Of a stretch of 55,178 nucleotides of DNA, positions 27,069 through 34,962 are shown piece after piece. The translations under genes and the position numbers were made by a program. The notes below the pieces were generated by a model. That model was given only the letters and a program-made list of their open reading frames with translations, had not been told where the DNA came from and did not search any database. How positions within the stretch are numbered: position 1 is the first letter of the stretch; each line of letters begins with the position of its first letter. The stretch is taken from assembly GCA_014802265.1 (NCBI GenBank), contig JAAVCP010000020.1, forward strand, positions 1,039-56,216. Direction: 5' to 3'. Source of the stretch: Bacteroides sp. (lineage in GTDB: Bacteria; Bacteroidota; Bacteroidia; Bacteroidales; Muribaculaceae).

Positions 27069-27100
27069 CAAAAGTAATATTAATCCCCTTTCAATACAAT
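27069..27100 (-). promoter_or_regulatory. Probable GH97 promoter
   Basis: Minus strand: ATTG (27100-27097, one base off TTTG), 20 nt, then TACTTTTG (27076-27069). Start near 27063 would give a 40-nt leader. Confidence 0.5.
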
Positions 27101-27234
27101 CCCGGTGAGTAAAAAAGTAGATAAGCCCTAACCTAGCCGCCCTGTCTATAGCCACTTACAAATGAAAAATAGTTGAATATAACTTTCCTGCCATATTCTT
27201 TAAATAGAGATTAGACAATCCCTGGTGACTATTT

Positions 27235-27579
27235 ATGAAACTTAATAACACTGCTTTTTGGGTCCGCACTGTCTTTTATTCCATGGAACTATTCAGTTGT
27301 CTATTTTGTTATGTCAACATAATATTACTCCACACTTCCATGAATATGATACTTATCAGAGTTACAATCATCATTATTTGTGCCGGTTTAGCCCTAAGAC
27401 TACTCTCACGTCCTATGATTATGCTTATCTGCAAGCATAAGCATAACAGCAGATTTCAGGATACGGATTACCGCAATAAGTTTATTGCTATCTTCAATCA
27501 CATCTGTTTCCTGATGATATGCATATCGCTGTTTGTATTAATTAGCTACTGGACACGTATTAGAGTATGGCAAAATTAG
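27235..27579 (+). CDS. Small membrane protein with FQDxxYRNK loop (unknown)
   Basis: A 114-residue protein with three hydrophobic segments (about 15-33, 37-55, 88-104). The loop before the last segment reads SRFQDTDYRNKF. That loop and both flanking helices match the 71-residue protein at 28642 (SKFQDLSYRNKV), so the two are paralogues on either side of a lipoprotein gene. The base composition is more AT-rich than the genes around it. I do not recognise the family. Small multi-span proteins paired with a secreted or lipid-anchored partner are often immunity or accessory proteins, but that is speculation here. Confidence 0.6.
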   Translation: MKLNNTAFWVRTVFYSMELFSCLFCYVNIILLHTSMNMILIRVTIIIICAGLALRLLSRPMIMLICKHKHNSRFQDTDYRNKFIAIFNHICFLMICISLFVLISYWTRIRVWQN

Positions 27580-27874
27580 AGTTTACAAAAGAGATGATGT
27601 AAAAAATAAGAGCTCCTATCATGTTATTTAGACATGCTATAAGTATAATATATAATATCCAAATTTTAATGAATTGTTCCGTATTCTTTTATTTTGCAAC
27701 TTTATATTGTATTCATAAATTAAGAAATTCAATAATATAATCTTAAATGCAATATGAATTAAACCTTTTTAACAATCAAAGGTCTATTTAATACAGACAG
27801 AAGCCATATAATCTCTTATATTATTGAGCTGAAAATTTGTAATCATTATTTTTATAATTGTTAATAGTGTTTTT

Positions 27875-28300
27875 ATGAAAAAATTTTTTGTTTTTTGCTT
27901 TTTGTTGAGCAGTTTGTTGATGGCATGTACCTCATCACACCAACCCAATGATCCCACTTCTCCACCCACTTCACAAATCTATGATTTGTATGAGAAAGCT
28001 AAAGCAGCAGAAGCGTCACAGTTAGATGCTGCCTATGGTCTTCTATCATCAAAAACACGTACAGGAGACGCTGGTATCTCCGGAAAAGAGTTTATGTCTT
28101 ATGTGCTATCACTCACAAAGGAACAAGTAGACAGTTTATCGGCTATATATTGCACCGAAGAAATGACCGAAGCGAGACAGAACTTGTACTTTTATACCAT
28201 TGAGACCCTTACTGACATGACTTCAGTAATGATGTTGAATGTTTATTTTCATTCATTGAGGAGTATATATCAACAGGTGGTAATTCTATTGAAAAATTAA
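27875..28300 (+). CDS. Lipoprotein, N-terminal half of a frameshifted gene
   Basis: A 141-residue reading frame with a lipoprotein signal (SSLLMAC, Cys18) and proline-rich linker (HQPNDPTSPPTS). A helical region follows (IYDLYEKAKAAEASQLDAAYGLLSSKT to TIETLTDMTS). After about residue 115 the reading turns unlike the rest; an adjoining frame opens at 28216 and carries a coherent continuation (SNDVECLFSFIEEYI). A single-base loss between 28215 and 28260 explains both. The whole product would be about 248 residues. No slippery heptamer is seen, so a programmed shift is unlikely; a mutation or a sequence error remain. Confidence 0.6.
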   Translation: MKKFFVFCFLLSSLLMACTSSHQPNDPTSPPTSQIYDLYEKAKAAEASQLDAAYGLLSSKTRTGDAGISGKEFMSYVLSLTKEQVDSLSAIYCTEEMTEARQNLYFYTIETLTDMTSVMMLNVYFHSLRSIYQQVVILLKN

Positions 28301-28620
28301 CTATTGCTTCTTCCAATAAACCTGAGATTATTTCACTTTGTATGGTTAAGAGTGCCGCTGCTATTGATGTAATTTTTTCTGGCGATGTCACTACAAGAGC
28401 TTGGACAGTTACAGATTGCATTCATAGGGCAACTATAGGAGTTGCGGGAGGCATGGCAGTGTCTTCAGTAATGGAAGCTATCACGATGGCTACTTCCGGC
28501 ATTCCGGGGGTAGATCTAGCTACAGCTTTAATGATGGCAGGGGCAGATTGTTATTTGGCACTAAAAGGGGCACAAGACTTTGAAGATTGCATGAGGCGTG
28601 TACCTCCTTCAATTAATTAA
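28216..28620 (+). pseudogene. C-terminal half of the frameshifted lipoprotein
   Basis: Open frame continuing the lipoprotein in the -1 frame from 28216; its first ATG is only at 28342. After a polar part (FSFIEEYISTGGNSIEKLTI) there is a glycine/alanine-rich hydrophobic region, GVAGGMAVSSVMEAITMATS then VDLATALMMAGADC, with three cysteines (CIHRA, ADCY, EDCM). Two hydrophobic stretches joined by IPG recall membrane-active peptides or a membrane-inserted hairpin. The function is unknown; a toxin-like end is one possibility given the flanking small membrane proteins. Confidence 0.55.
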
Positions 28621-28641
28621 ACTAAATCCAATAAACAAGAT

Positions 28642-28857
28642 ATGCTTTTTACGCTAATCGTAATATGGGGAATTGCACTTGTATGCACTCCATTGACAAG
28701 GCTTGTCGGACCAATTGCATGCATGATAAATCCGAAAAGCAAGTTTCAAGATTTGTCATACCGAAATAAAGTTCAAAAAACTTTATTTTACATTTGTCTT
28801 GGGATACAGTTTTTCGTATTAATTGTCTTACTCATTATAAAGGCTGGCTTGACTTAA
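28642..28857 (+). CDS. Small membrane protein, paralogue of the 27235 gene
   Basis: A 71-residue protein with two membrane segments (LFTLIVIWGIALVC and YICLGIQFFVLIVLLII) and a basic loop between, SKFQDLSYRNKVQK, the same motif as in the 114-residue protein upstream. It starts 21 nt after the lipoprotein frame and is followed 20 nt later by a terminator, so it closes this three-gene cassette. Family not recognised. Confidence 0.6.
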   Translation: MLFTLIVIWGIALVCTPLTRLVGPIACMINPKSKFQDLSYRNKVQKTLFYICLGIQFFVLIVLLIIKAGLT

Positions 28858-28877
28858 TAAAAATAACTTAACTTTAG

Positions 28878-28912
28878 TGTCCGGCAATAATCGATTATTG
28901 CCGGACATTTTT
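28878..28912. terminator. Bidirectional terminator, overlapping the uvrC stop
   Basis: Perfect 14-bp arms TGTCCGGCAATAAT and ATTATTGCCGGACA separated by CG, then five T residues on the plus strand and an A-rich flank giving T residues on the minus strand. The TAA of uvrC lies in the stem itself. Confidence 0.85.
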
Positions 28913-30937
28913 ATATTCCGTGTCATTACTCTCAGTGTGGAAATGATCGAACACGAGTTTCCCTTTTGCTTTACCAATACAGGTTTCAAGATCTTCAAGA
29001 GATGCCTCACGGATTCTTTTCACGCTTTTAAATTCCTTCATTAACGCCTTTGCTGTGGCTTCCCCTATTCCCTTTATTGAGTCAAGTTCACTTACCACCT
29101 GACCTTTTGAACGTCGCAGGCGGTGATGGGTAATGCCGAATCGGTGAGCCTCATCGCGTAGGGCTTGCACCACTTGCAGGCTACGGCTCGTCTTATCGAT
29201 ATAGAGCGGAAGTTGGTCACCCGGGAAATAAATTTCCTCAAGTCTTTTCGCTATGCCGACAAGCGCCACCTCTCCCCTGATTCCCATTTCATCAAAAGCC
29301 TCAACTGCTGCACTGAGCTGTCCCTTGCCGCCATCGACCACCACCAACTGTGGCAACGGTTCACCCTCTGCTATCATACGTGAGTAACGACGATGAAGCA
29401 CTTCCTTCATTGACGCAAAGTCATCAGCACCTACCACTGTCTTTATTATGAAATGACGATAATCCTTTTTTGAGGGCTTCCCATTGCGAAACACCACGCA
29501 ACTTGCCACAGGATTTGTACCCTGAATATTGGAGTTGTCGAAACATTCTATATGGCGGGGTTGCACATTTAAGCGGAAATCTTTTTTCATCTGCTCCATC
29601 AATTTTTCAACACCCTTTTCAGGATCGAGCTTTTCAGCCATCTTCTCCTTGTCAGTCATATACTGCCGCACATTCTTCATGCCCATATCAAGGATCTTTT
29701 TCTTATCTCCCCTTTTCGGAATCATAAACGTGACCCCCTCAAACTCCACATCAGGCAGGAACGGAACTATTATGGAAGTAAATTTTCTCTCAAAACGCCG
29801 GGAGACCTCCCCTATTGCCATTGACAAAATCTCCTCCGGCGTCTCTGCCAATTTACGTCGGAATTCCATGTTCAGACTCTGCACGACTGCCCCGTGATGA
29901 AGGTGCATGAAGTTAACGAATGCAGAGTCGCCGCTTTCATCGTAGGCAAACATGTCGGCATCGCATTCGGCACCTCCCACAACGGTCTTTACATTGTAAT
30001 TTCTGACAATCTCATACTTCTCTTTGACAAGCTGTGCCTCCTCAAATTTCCAATCATCACTGAGACGTGCCATCTCATCTTTCAGATATTTTTCCAATGT
30101 CACAGTCTCCCCATTGAGTATCTGACGCACCTGTGACACATATTTCGCATAGTCTTCAGGATTGATCATGCCACGGCACGCCCCATCGCATTTCTTTATA
30201 TGATAGTCAAGGCAGAGACGATATTTGCCACGGGCAATACTTTTTTCATCAAGCACATGCTTGCAGCTACGCAACGGATATACATCTCGAATAAGTTGAA
30301 GCACCACTTTTGCTGACTGCACGTTGCTGTAGGGTCCGTAATATTTTCCATCAATATCTTTCTCGCGGGTCATGAAAACACGCGGATAAAGTTCCTTTGT
30401 GACCACTATCCAAGGATAGGATTTGTCATCTTTGAGCAGCACATTGTAATGTGGCTGATAAGCCTTGATCATAGCATTCTCTAAGTGGAGAGCATCCTCT
30501 TCTGTGGCAACCACAATAAAACGCATGTCGATGATATTGCGCACGAGAAGGTTTGTACGCACGGAATCATGACGGCGATTGAAATAAGAAGAGACTCTTC
30601 TTTTAAGCCGCTTTGCCTTCCCGACATATATTACTTTTCCGTGCTTATCAAGATACATGTAGACCCCGGGAGCCTCAGGCAGTCCAAGAATTTTCTCACG
30701 GAGATGCGCGCCGGGGCGATTATTAAAGATATCGTCACGAGTTCTGTCAGGGATAATCTCAATTTCAAATGCCCCTTCCCTATTTATGTCTCTGCCGGTG
30801 TCAGCGAGTAATTCATCAATGGCGTTCTTTACTTCTTCCGGGTTTGCCACGAGTGAGGCTTCCCCCGGTTTAGGAGTTTGGAGCATTGGTATAAATATAC
30901 TGGGCTTCTGCTGTTGAATGCCGGTATTATCTGTCAT
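28895..30937 (-). CDS. uvrC: Excinuclease ABC subunit C, with N-terminal extension
   Basis: Makes both incisions around damage in nucleotide excision repair after UvrAB. GIY-YIG nuclease domain at about residues 80-165 (GVYMYLDKHGK, VIYVGKAKRLKRR), UVR helix-hairpin near 270, RNase H-like second nuclease near 460 (IECFDNSNIQG and DYRHFIIKTVVGADDFASMK) and C-terminal HhH (LDSIKGIGEATAKALMKEF). The usual protein begins just before the GIY-YIG domain; here about 75 acidic, loosely structured residues precede it. A start at Met18 is possible, but most of the extension remains with either start unless a non-ATG start is used. Its stop lies in the shared terminator. Confidence 0.92.
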   Translation of the reverse strand: MTDNTGIQQQKPSIFIPMLQTPKPGEASLVANPEEVKNAIDELLADTGRDINREGAFEIEIIPDRTRDDIFNNRPGAHLREKILGLPEAPGVYMYLDKHGKVIYVGKAKRLKRRVSSYFNRRHDSVRTNLLVRNIIDMRFIVVATEEDALHLENAMIKAYQPHYNVLLKDDKSYPWIVVTKELYPRVFMTREKDIDGKYYGPYSNVQSAKVVLQLIRDVYPLRSCKHVLDEKSIARGKYRLCLDYHIKKCDGACRGMINPEDYAKYVSQVRQILNGETVTLEKYLKDEMARLSDDWKFEEAQLVKEKYEIVRNYNVKTVVGGAECDADMFAYDESGDSAFVNFMHLHHGAVVQSLNMEFRRKLAETPEEILSMAIGEVSRRFERKFTSIIVPFLPDVEFEGVTFMIPKRGDKKKILDMGMKNVRQYMTDKEKMAEKLDPEKGVEKLMEQMKKDFRLNVQPRHIECFDNSNIQGTNPVASCVVFRNGKPSKKDYRHFIIKTVVGADDFASMKEVLHRRYSRMIAEGEPLPQLVVVDGGKGQLSAAVEAFDEMGIRGEVALVGIAKRLEEIYFPGDQLPLYIDKTSRSLQVVQALRDEAHRFGITHHRLRRSKGQVVSELDSIKGIGEATAKALMKEFKSVKRIREASLEDLETCIGKAKGKLVFDHFHTESNDTEYKNVRQ

Positions 30938-31312
30938 AATATTGTCGCTATGGGTTTATGTGTTATGTCCAAGTTTGTAAAGACATGGTTCTGCAATAAA
31001 CCGTGCCCCTATAATATAACGCAAAAACCTTGCCAATAGACAGTGGTGTTAAATATTACCATTCAAAATTACACCCTAACCTCTTTCGTGTTATTGGAAA
31101 AACATAAATTAAAGCTGCTACCTATGTTGTCAAAATCGCACGTATAATATTACGGCATTGGTTCTTGTGTCATTTTCAAAAAAAATCACAATCATGCTCA
31201 TCTTTTGGTGCATCAAACTAAATTATCAATATAATTAATCTGCATATAACCATACAAGAAAGCCATGCAATATTTTGGAGAATATTGCATGGCTTTCTTG
31301 TATGGTTTGGAC
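30938..31312. other. 375-bp intergenic region between uvrC and apt
   Basis: Contains a minus-strand TAATTTTG (31081-31074) that may be a uvrC -7 box without a clear -33, giving a leader of about 130 nt. Its right end holds the 27-bp hairpin after apt. I see no gene or RNA in the rest, which is AT-rich. Confidence 0.45.
31248..31307. terminator. Perfect 27-bp hairpin after apt
   Basis: Arms 31248-31274 and 31281-31307 are exact complements with loop TTGGAG; the arm includes AGAAAGCCATGCAATATT. It begins 6 nt past the apt stop on the minus strand. There is no T-run. It is the longest perfect stem in the window. Confidence 0.8.
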
Positions 31313-31837
31313 TCAGTATTTCAACAATGTGGTCACTTCGCAATCAGATGGAAGGACATCCCTCCCATTAAGCGCAGTCAACTCAACTATAAAATTAATA
31401 TAAATTTTCTTTGGATTCATGCTTTTCACAAGCTCATAACAAGCCCGCATCGTACCCCCTGTTGCCAAAAGGTCATCATGAATCACCACCACGTCATCAG
31501 GAGTGATTGCATCACTATGGAGTTCAATCGTATCTACGCCATATTCCTTTGCATACGATTTTTTCACTGTCACCGAAGGAAGTTTACCTGGTTTCCGTGC
31601 AGGGACAAAACCGCTTTTCAGCTCGTATGCCAAGATACTTCCTCCGATGAAACCGCGAGATTCTATGCCTATCACTTTTGTTATACCCTTGTCCCTATAT
31701 AAATCAGAAAGGGCTTTACTCATCACCTGAAGCGCTTCTCCATTTTTAAGCATTGTGGTGAGATCACGAAACATGATGCCTTTTGATGGAAAATCAGGCA
31801 CATCACGAATAAGCGTTTTCAATTGTTCAAGTTCCAT
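31313..31837 (-). CDS. apt: Adenine phosphoribosyltransferase
   Basis: Makes AMP from adenine and PRPP in purine salvage. I start it at MELEQLKTLIRDVPDFPSKG, giving 174 residues as usual; the frame has 8 more codons upstream. Motifs: PSKGIMFRDLT near 18, GIESRGFIGGS near 60, and the PRPP loop VVVIHDDLLATGGTMRA near 118. It stands alone between a long hairpin and the parS-like site. Confidence 0.95.
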   Translation of the reverse strand: MELEQLKTLIRDVPDFPSKGIMFRDLTTMLKNGEALQVMSKALSDLYRDKGITKVIGIESRGFIGGSILAYELKSGFVPARKPGKLPSVTVKKSYAKEYGVDTIELHSDAITPDDVVVIHDDLLATGGTMRACYELVKSMNPKKIYINFIVELTALNGRDVLPSDCEVTTLLKY

Positions 31838-31940
31838 AAATATTATATAATTAGAGTTCACTATTTAAAATAAAAAATCAAAATCTGAAATTAAGAAATA
31901 AGAAAACGACCTTGATTTTACCTCATAAATTCCCGATTTC

Positions 31941-31960
31941 ATTGTTCCACGTGGAACAAT
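31941..31960. promoter_or_regulatory. parS-like 20-bp perfect palindrome
   Basis: ATTGTTCCACGTGGAACAAT is a perfect palindrome. Its inner 16 bp, TGTTCCACGTGGAACA, differ from the widespread chromosomal parS word TGTTTCACGTGAAACA by one base on each side, symmetrically. parS sites are bound by ParB for chromosome partition and cluster near the origin. It lies in the intergenic region after mnmG, 33 bp from that gene's stop. No parA or parB is in the window. Confidence 0.7.
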
Positions 31961-31992
31961 TTAAGGTTATTTATCTCATTTTTTATAACTTA

Positions 31993-33948
31993 TCATCGAT
32001 GAAGCAACACAAGCAGGATATTTATATCAGATGGTGAAACTCCCGGTATACGAGATGCCTGCCCTATCGTAGCAGGTCGTATGGCGGTAAGTTTCTGGCG
32101 TGCTTCAGTAGAGAGTGCTGTCATTGAGTTATAGTCTAATGCCTCCGGCAATTTTACATACTCCAGACGTTTTGATTTCTCAGCAAGTTCCCTCTCCCGA
32201 TTAATATAGCCGTCATATTTTATCAAAATTTCAGCAGCCTCCACAATTTCTGCCCGTCGCGAAGCATCAATTCCCATGATACGTTTTCGCAGACGTTCAA
32301 CAAGCGGAATGAGATTATCAAAATTTAATTGTGGACGTTTCAACAAATCCGACAGACGGACGGAGGAAGTAAGAGGTGATGTCCCTAAGGCTACCAGTTC
32401 GGCATTGATCTTCTCCCCCATCTTAACTGTAAAAGAAGAACACCATTCAATAAGGGCATCACGCTGCTCACGCTTGGAAAGCATTGCCTCATGCCGCTCT
32501 ACTGTAGCAAGACCGATGTGATAACCAATAGGTGTGAGACGCATGTCGGCATCATCTTGGCGGAGTAAGATGCGATATTCAGCACGAGACGTAAACATGC
32601 GGTAAGGCTCATCAACACCCTTCGTCACGAGATCATCTATAAGAACTCCAATATATGCCTCGTCTCTACCAAGCACAAGTGACTCCTCCCCTTTTATACT
32701 ACGCGCAGCGTTTATACCCGCTATTAATCCCTGGGCTGCCGCTTCCTCATAACCGGTAGTGCCGTTGACTTGACCTGCAAAGTACAAACCTGAAATAAGC
32801 TTGGTCTGCAGGTCATGGGTAAGCTGAGTCGGGTCAAAATAGTCATACTCTATAGCATACCCTGGACGATAGAAATGGACGTCGCGCAATGCCGGAATCT
32901 GCTGGAGCGACTTTAACTGCACATCCCAAGGCAAAGAGCTGGAGAAACCGTTGATGTAATACTCACTACTGTTTTCACCTTCCGGTTCCAAAAATAGTTG
33001 ATGACTTTCCTTGTCGGCAAAAGTCACAATCTTTGTCTCAATGCTCGGACAATAACGCGGACCGATACTTTTTATCTGACCATTATATAAAGGTGAAAAT
33101 TCCAGATTGTCGTGCAGGATTTTGTGAGCATTCGGATTTGTATGGACTATGTAACAGCTACGCGGACTAAGAGTGCGTCCTACTCCTGGCATAAATGAGA
33201 ATTTATGAAAATCACGCTCTGTCAGTTCTACCCGTGCTTCCATGGCAGAATCTGCGGTGAGAATCGCTTCAACCTTGTCATCGCCGTCCTGACGCTCTGC
33301 AAGTGAAAAATCTATTGAGCGACCATCAATACGTGCCGGGGTACCGGTCTTCATTCTAAGCACTTCAAACCCGATTCTTCTCAGACGATCTGACAAGCCC
33401 TTTGAGGCAGGTTCTGCTATTCGCCCTCCTGCCACCTTAGTGGCACCAAAATGCATAAGACCATTGAGGAAGGTGCCCGCTGTAAGAATAACCTTCTTTG
33501 CTGAGAAATGGAACCCGAGAGCAGTAGTTACTCCGGCTATCTGTGTAGGACGGTCATTATCGTCAAATTCAAAGTCAACCACCATATCCTGAAATAGTGA
33601 AAGACCCGGAGTCGTTTCAAGAACATGCCGCCATTCACTGATGAACTTCTCACGGTCAGACTGCACTCGCGGAGACCATACTGCGGGACCCTTTGAGCGA
33701 TTAAGCATTCTAAACTGGATAGCCGTTTTGTCTGCAATTATTCCCATCTGACCTCCAAGCGCATCTATTTCTCTAACTATCTGACCTTTAGCAATACCAC
33801 CCACAGCAGGATTACAAGACATCTGCGCCACGCGGTTAAGATCGGAAGTAATCAGCAACGTTTCAGCACCGAGCCTTGCGGCTGCAACAGCAGCTTCACA
33901 ACCGGCATGACCCGCACCAATCACAATTATATCGTAGTCAAATCTCAT
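31993..33948 (-). CDS. mnmG: tRNA uridine-5-carboxymethylaminomethyl modification enzyme, FAD subunit
   Basis: With MnmE it modifies U34 of certain tRNAs. FAD-binding GAGHAGCEAAVAAARLG at residues 12-28, then the signature SCNPAVGGIAKGQIVREIDA, KTGTPARIDGRSID near 200 and the C-terminal helical region ending IPGVSPSDINILLVLLHR. At 651 residues it is a little longer than the usual 620-630. The start overlaps the ybeY stop in ATGA, so translation is coupled. Confidence 0.97.
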   Translation of the reverse strand: MRFDYDIIVIGAGHAGCEAAVAAARLGAETLLITSDLNRVAQMSCNPAVGGIAKGQIVREIDALGGQMGIIADKTAIQFRMLNRSKGPAVWSPRVQSDREKFISEWRHVLETTPGLSLFQDMVVDFEFDDNDRPTQIAGVTTALGFHFSAKKVILTAGTFLNGLMHFGATKVAGGRIAEPASKGLSDRLRRIGFEVLRMKTGTPARIDGRSIDFSLAERQDGDDKVEAILTADSAMEARVELTERDFHKFSFMPGVGRTLSPRSCYIVHTNPNAHKILHDNLEFSPLYNGQIKSIGPRYCPSIETKIVTFADKESHQLFLEPEGENSSEYYINGFSSSLPWDVQLKSLQQIPALRDVHFYRPGYAIEYDYFDPTQLTHDLQTKLISGLYFAGQVNGTTGYEEAAAQGLIAGINAARSIKGEESLVLGRDEAYIGVLIDDLVTKGVDEPYRMFTSRAEYRILLRQDDADMRLTPIGYHIGLATVERHEAMLSKREQRDALIEWCSSFTVKMGEKINAELVALGTSPLTSSVRLSDLLKRPQLNFDNLIPLVERLRKRIMGIDASRRAEIVEAAEILIKYDGYINRERELAEKSKRLEYVKLPEALDYNSMTALSTEARQKLTAIRPATIGQASRIPGVSPSDINILLVLLHR

Positions 33949-34367
33949 ATTACATTTTGCATTAGTACAAGAGCAGCATTTTCGTTTTCTTCCATTATCT
34001 CGCGTTCGCCGGGACCCTTGTCATCAATTCCACACAGATGCAAAACACCATGAGCCATTACTCGCAACAATTCTTGCTCATAAGGCACTTGCAAATCGTC
34101 TGCATTGCTTCTGACAGTATCAAGGGAAATAAATATATCACCCCCTATCCTATCGCGGTGAGAATAATCAAAGGTTATTATGTCTGTGTAATAATCATGA
34201 TGGAGAAATTCACGGTTTACACGCAGTATCTCCTCATCGTCACAGAAAAGGTAGTTAACATTGCCGACACGCCGATTGTGGTTGACAGCCACTTCTCCTA
34301 ACCAACGACACACACGCTCAAAGTCGAGCGACGGCATCTCAACATTCTTTACATCAAATTCTATCAT
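33945..34367 (-). CDS. ybeY: Endoribonuclease YbeY (rRNA maturation factor)
   Basis: A metal-dependent RNase needed for 16S rRNA 3'-end maturation and ribosome quality control. I use the ATG at 34367 (MIEFDVKNVEMP), 140 residues; the longer frame begins with TTG. The metal site is HGVLHLCGIDDKG: two histidines as in E. coli, with Asp in place of the third. As I recall, Bacteroidota homologues commonly have KD here, so this is probably normal for the phylum. It is first gene of the ybeY-mnmG operon, overlapping mnmG by 4 nt. Confidence 0.92.
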   Translation of the reverse strand: MIEFDVKNVEMPSLDFERVCRWLGEVAVNHNRRVGNVNYLFCDDEEILRVNREFLHHDYYTDIITFDYSHRDRIGGDIFISLDTVRSNADDLQVPYEQELLRVMAHGVLHLCGIDDKGPGEREIMEENENAALVLMQNVI

Positions 34368-34449
34368 CCTAAAATTATATTTCAAGCAACCGAAAAACTG
34401 AAAACTAAAATATCAATTAAAGTTTTCAAGTGCCGGCTGAAGTTGTCTG

Positions 34450-34480
34450 CAAAAATACTAAAAAAAATTACAATCCCAAA
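34450..34480 (-). promoter_or_regulatory. ybeY-mnmG promoter
   Basis: Minus strand TTTG (34480-34477), 19 nt, TATTTTTG (34457-34450): full match to the Bacteroidota consensus. Expected start near 34444, leader about 77 nt. Confidence 0.75.
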
Positions 34481-34962
34481 TTATTGACAGTCAAAACTAA
34501 AAAACAATTAAAACCAGAGAAATTCTCAATTTTCCAACCTCAGATAGCAGAACTGCCAATACAATCAATAATTAATTGATTATAAATACCTTGCTCAATA
34601 ATCCAATCAATTTAAACCGCATAAGAATCGAAAAAATAAAAATTCCTTACCCTACCACGATAAAATTTATAACTTCAAAGGTAGTTTCTTCCAACAAAAA
34701 ATACTTTGAAAGCCTAAAACTCACAATCCAAAAGATTTTCAAAGGTGTAAACACTTACCACTACAATAATACCGAAGATTCAATAACGAAATGTAACAAT
34801 CCTCTAAATAACACTTCCTCGATTCTCCGGGAAGACCCAACGACCTGGGGGGTAGGATAAATTAATGAAAATGAAAAAAGAATGACAAGCATTGAAGTCG
34901 TTGTTTGTCATTCTTTTTTACTATGGATCTTGACAGATATATCTTCTAATATATATTCTAAA
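34481..34962. other. AT-rich intergenic region between topA and ybeY
   Basis: About 480 bp of AT-rich sequence with the topA terminator at the right... side nearest topA (34874-34919). A plus-strand open stretch (34576-34860) begins with TTG, is dominated by Asn/Ile/Lys codons and has no recognisable domain, so I do not call it a gene. A short GC-rich island (GACCTGGGGGGTAGG, near 34843) interrupts it. Confidence 0.5.
34874..34919. terminator. topA terminator
   Basis: Perfect 15-bp arms AAAAAAGAATGACAA and TTGTCATTCTTTTTT with a 16-nt loop; T-runs on both strands, so it may act in both directions. It lies 44 nt past the topA stop. Confidence 0.85.

Noticed and set aside
33945..34367. Loss of the third metal-binding histidine in YbeY as a sign of inactivation
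   Set aside because: An Asp at this position is, to my knowledge, normal in Bacteroidota homologues and the rest of the motif is intact.
34576..34860. 94-residue plus-strand open frame between topA and ybeY
   Set aside because: It starts with TTG, its composition (Asn, Ile, Lys, Thr) is what AT-rich non-coding DNA gives, and it has no domain or ribosome-binding context.
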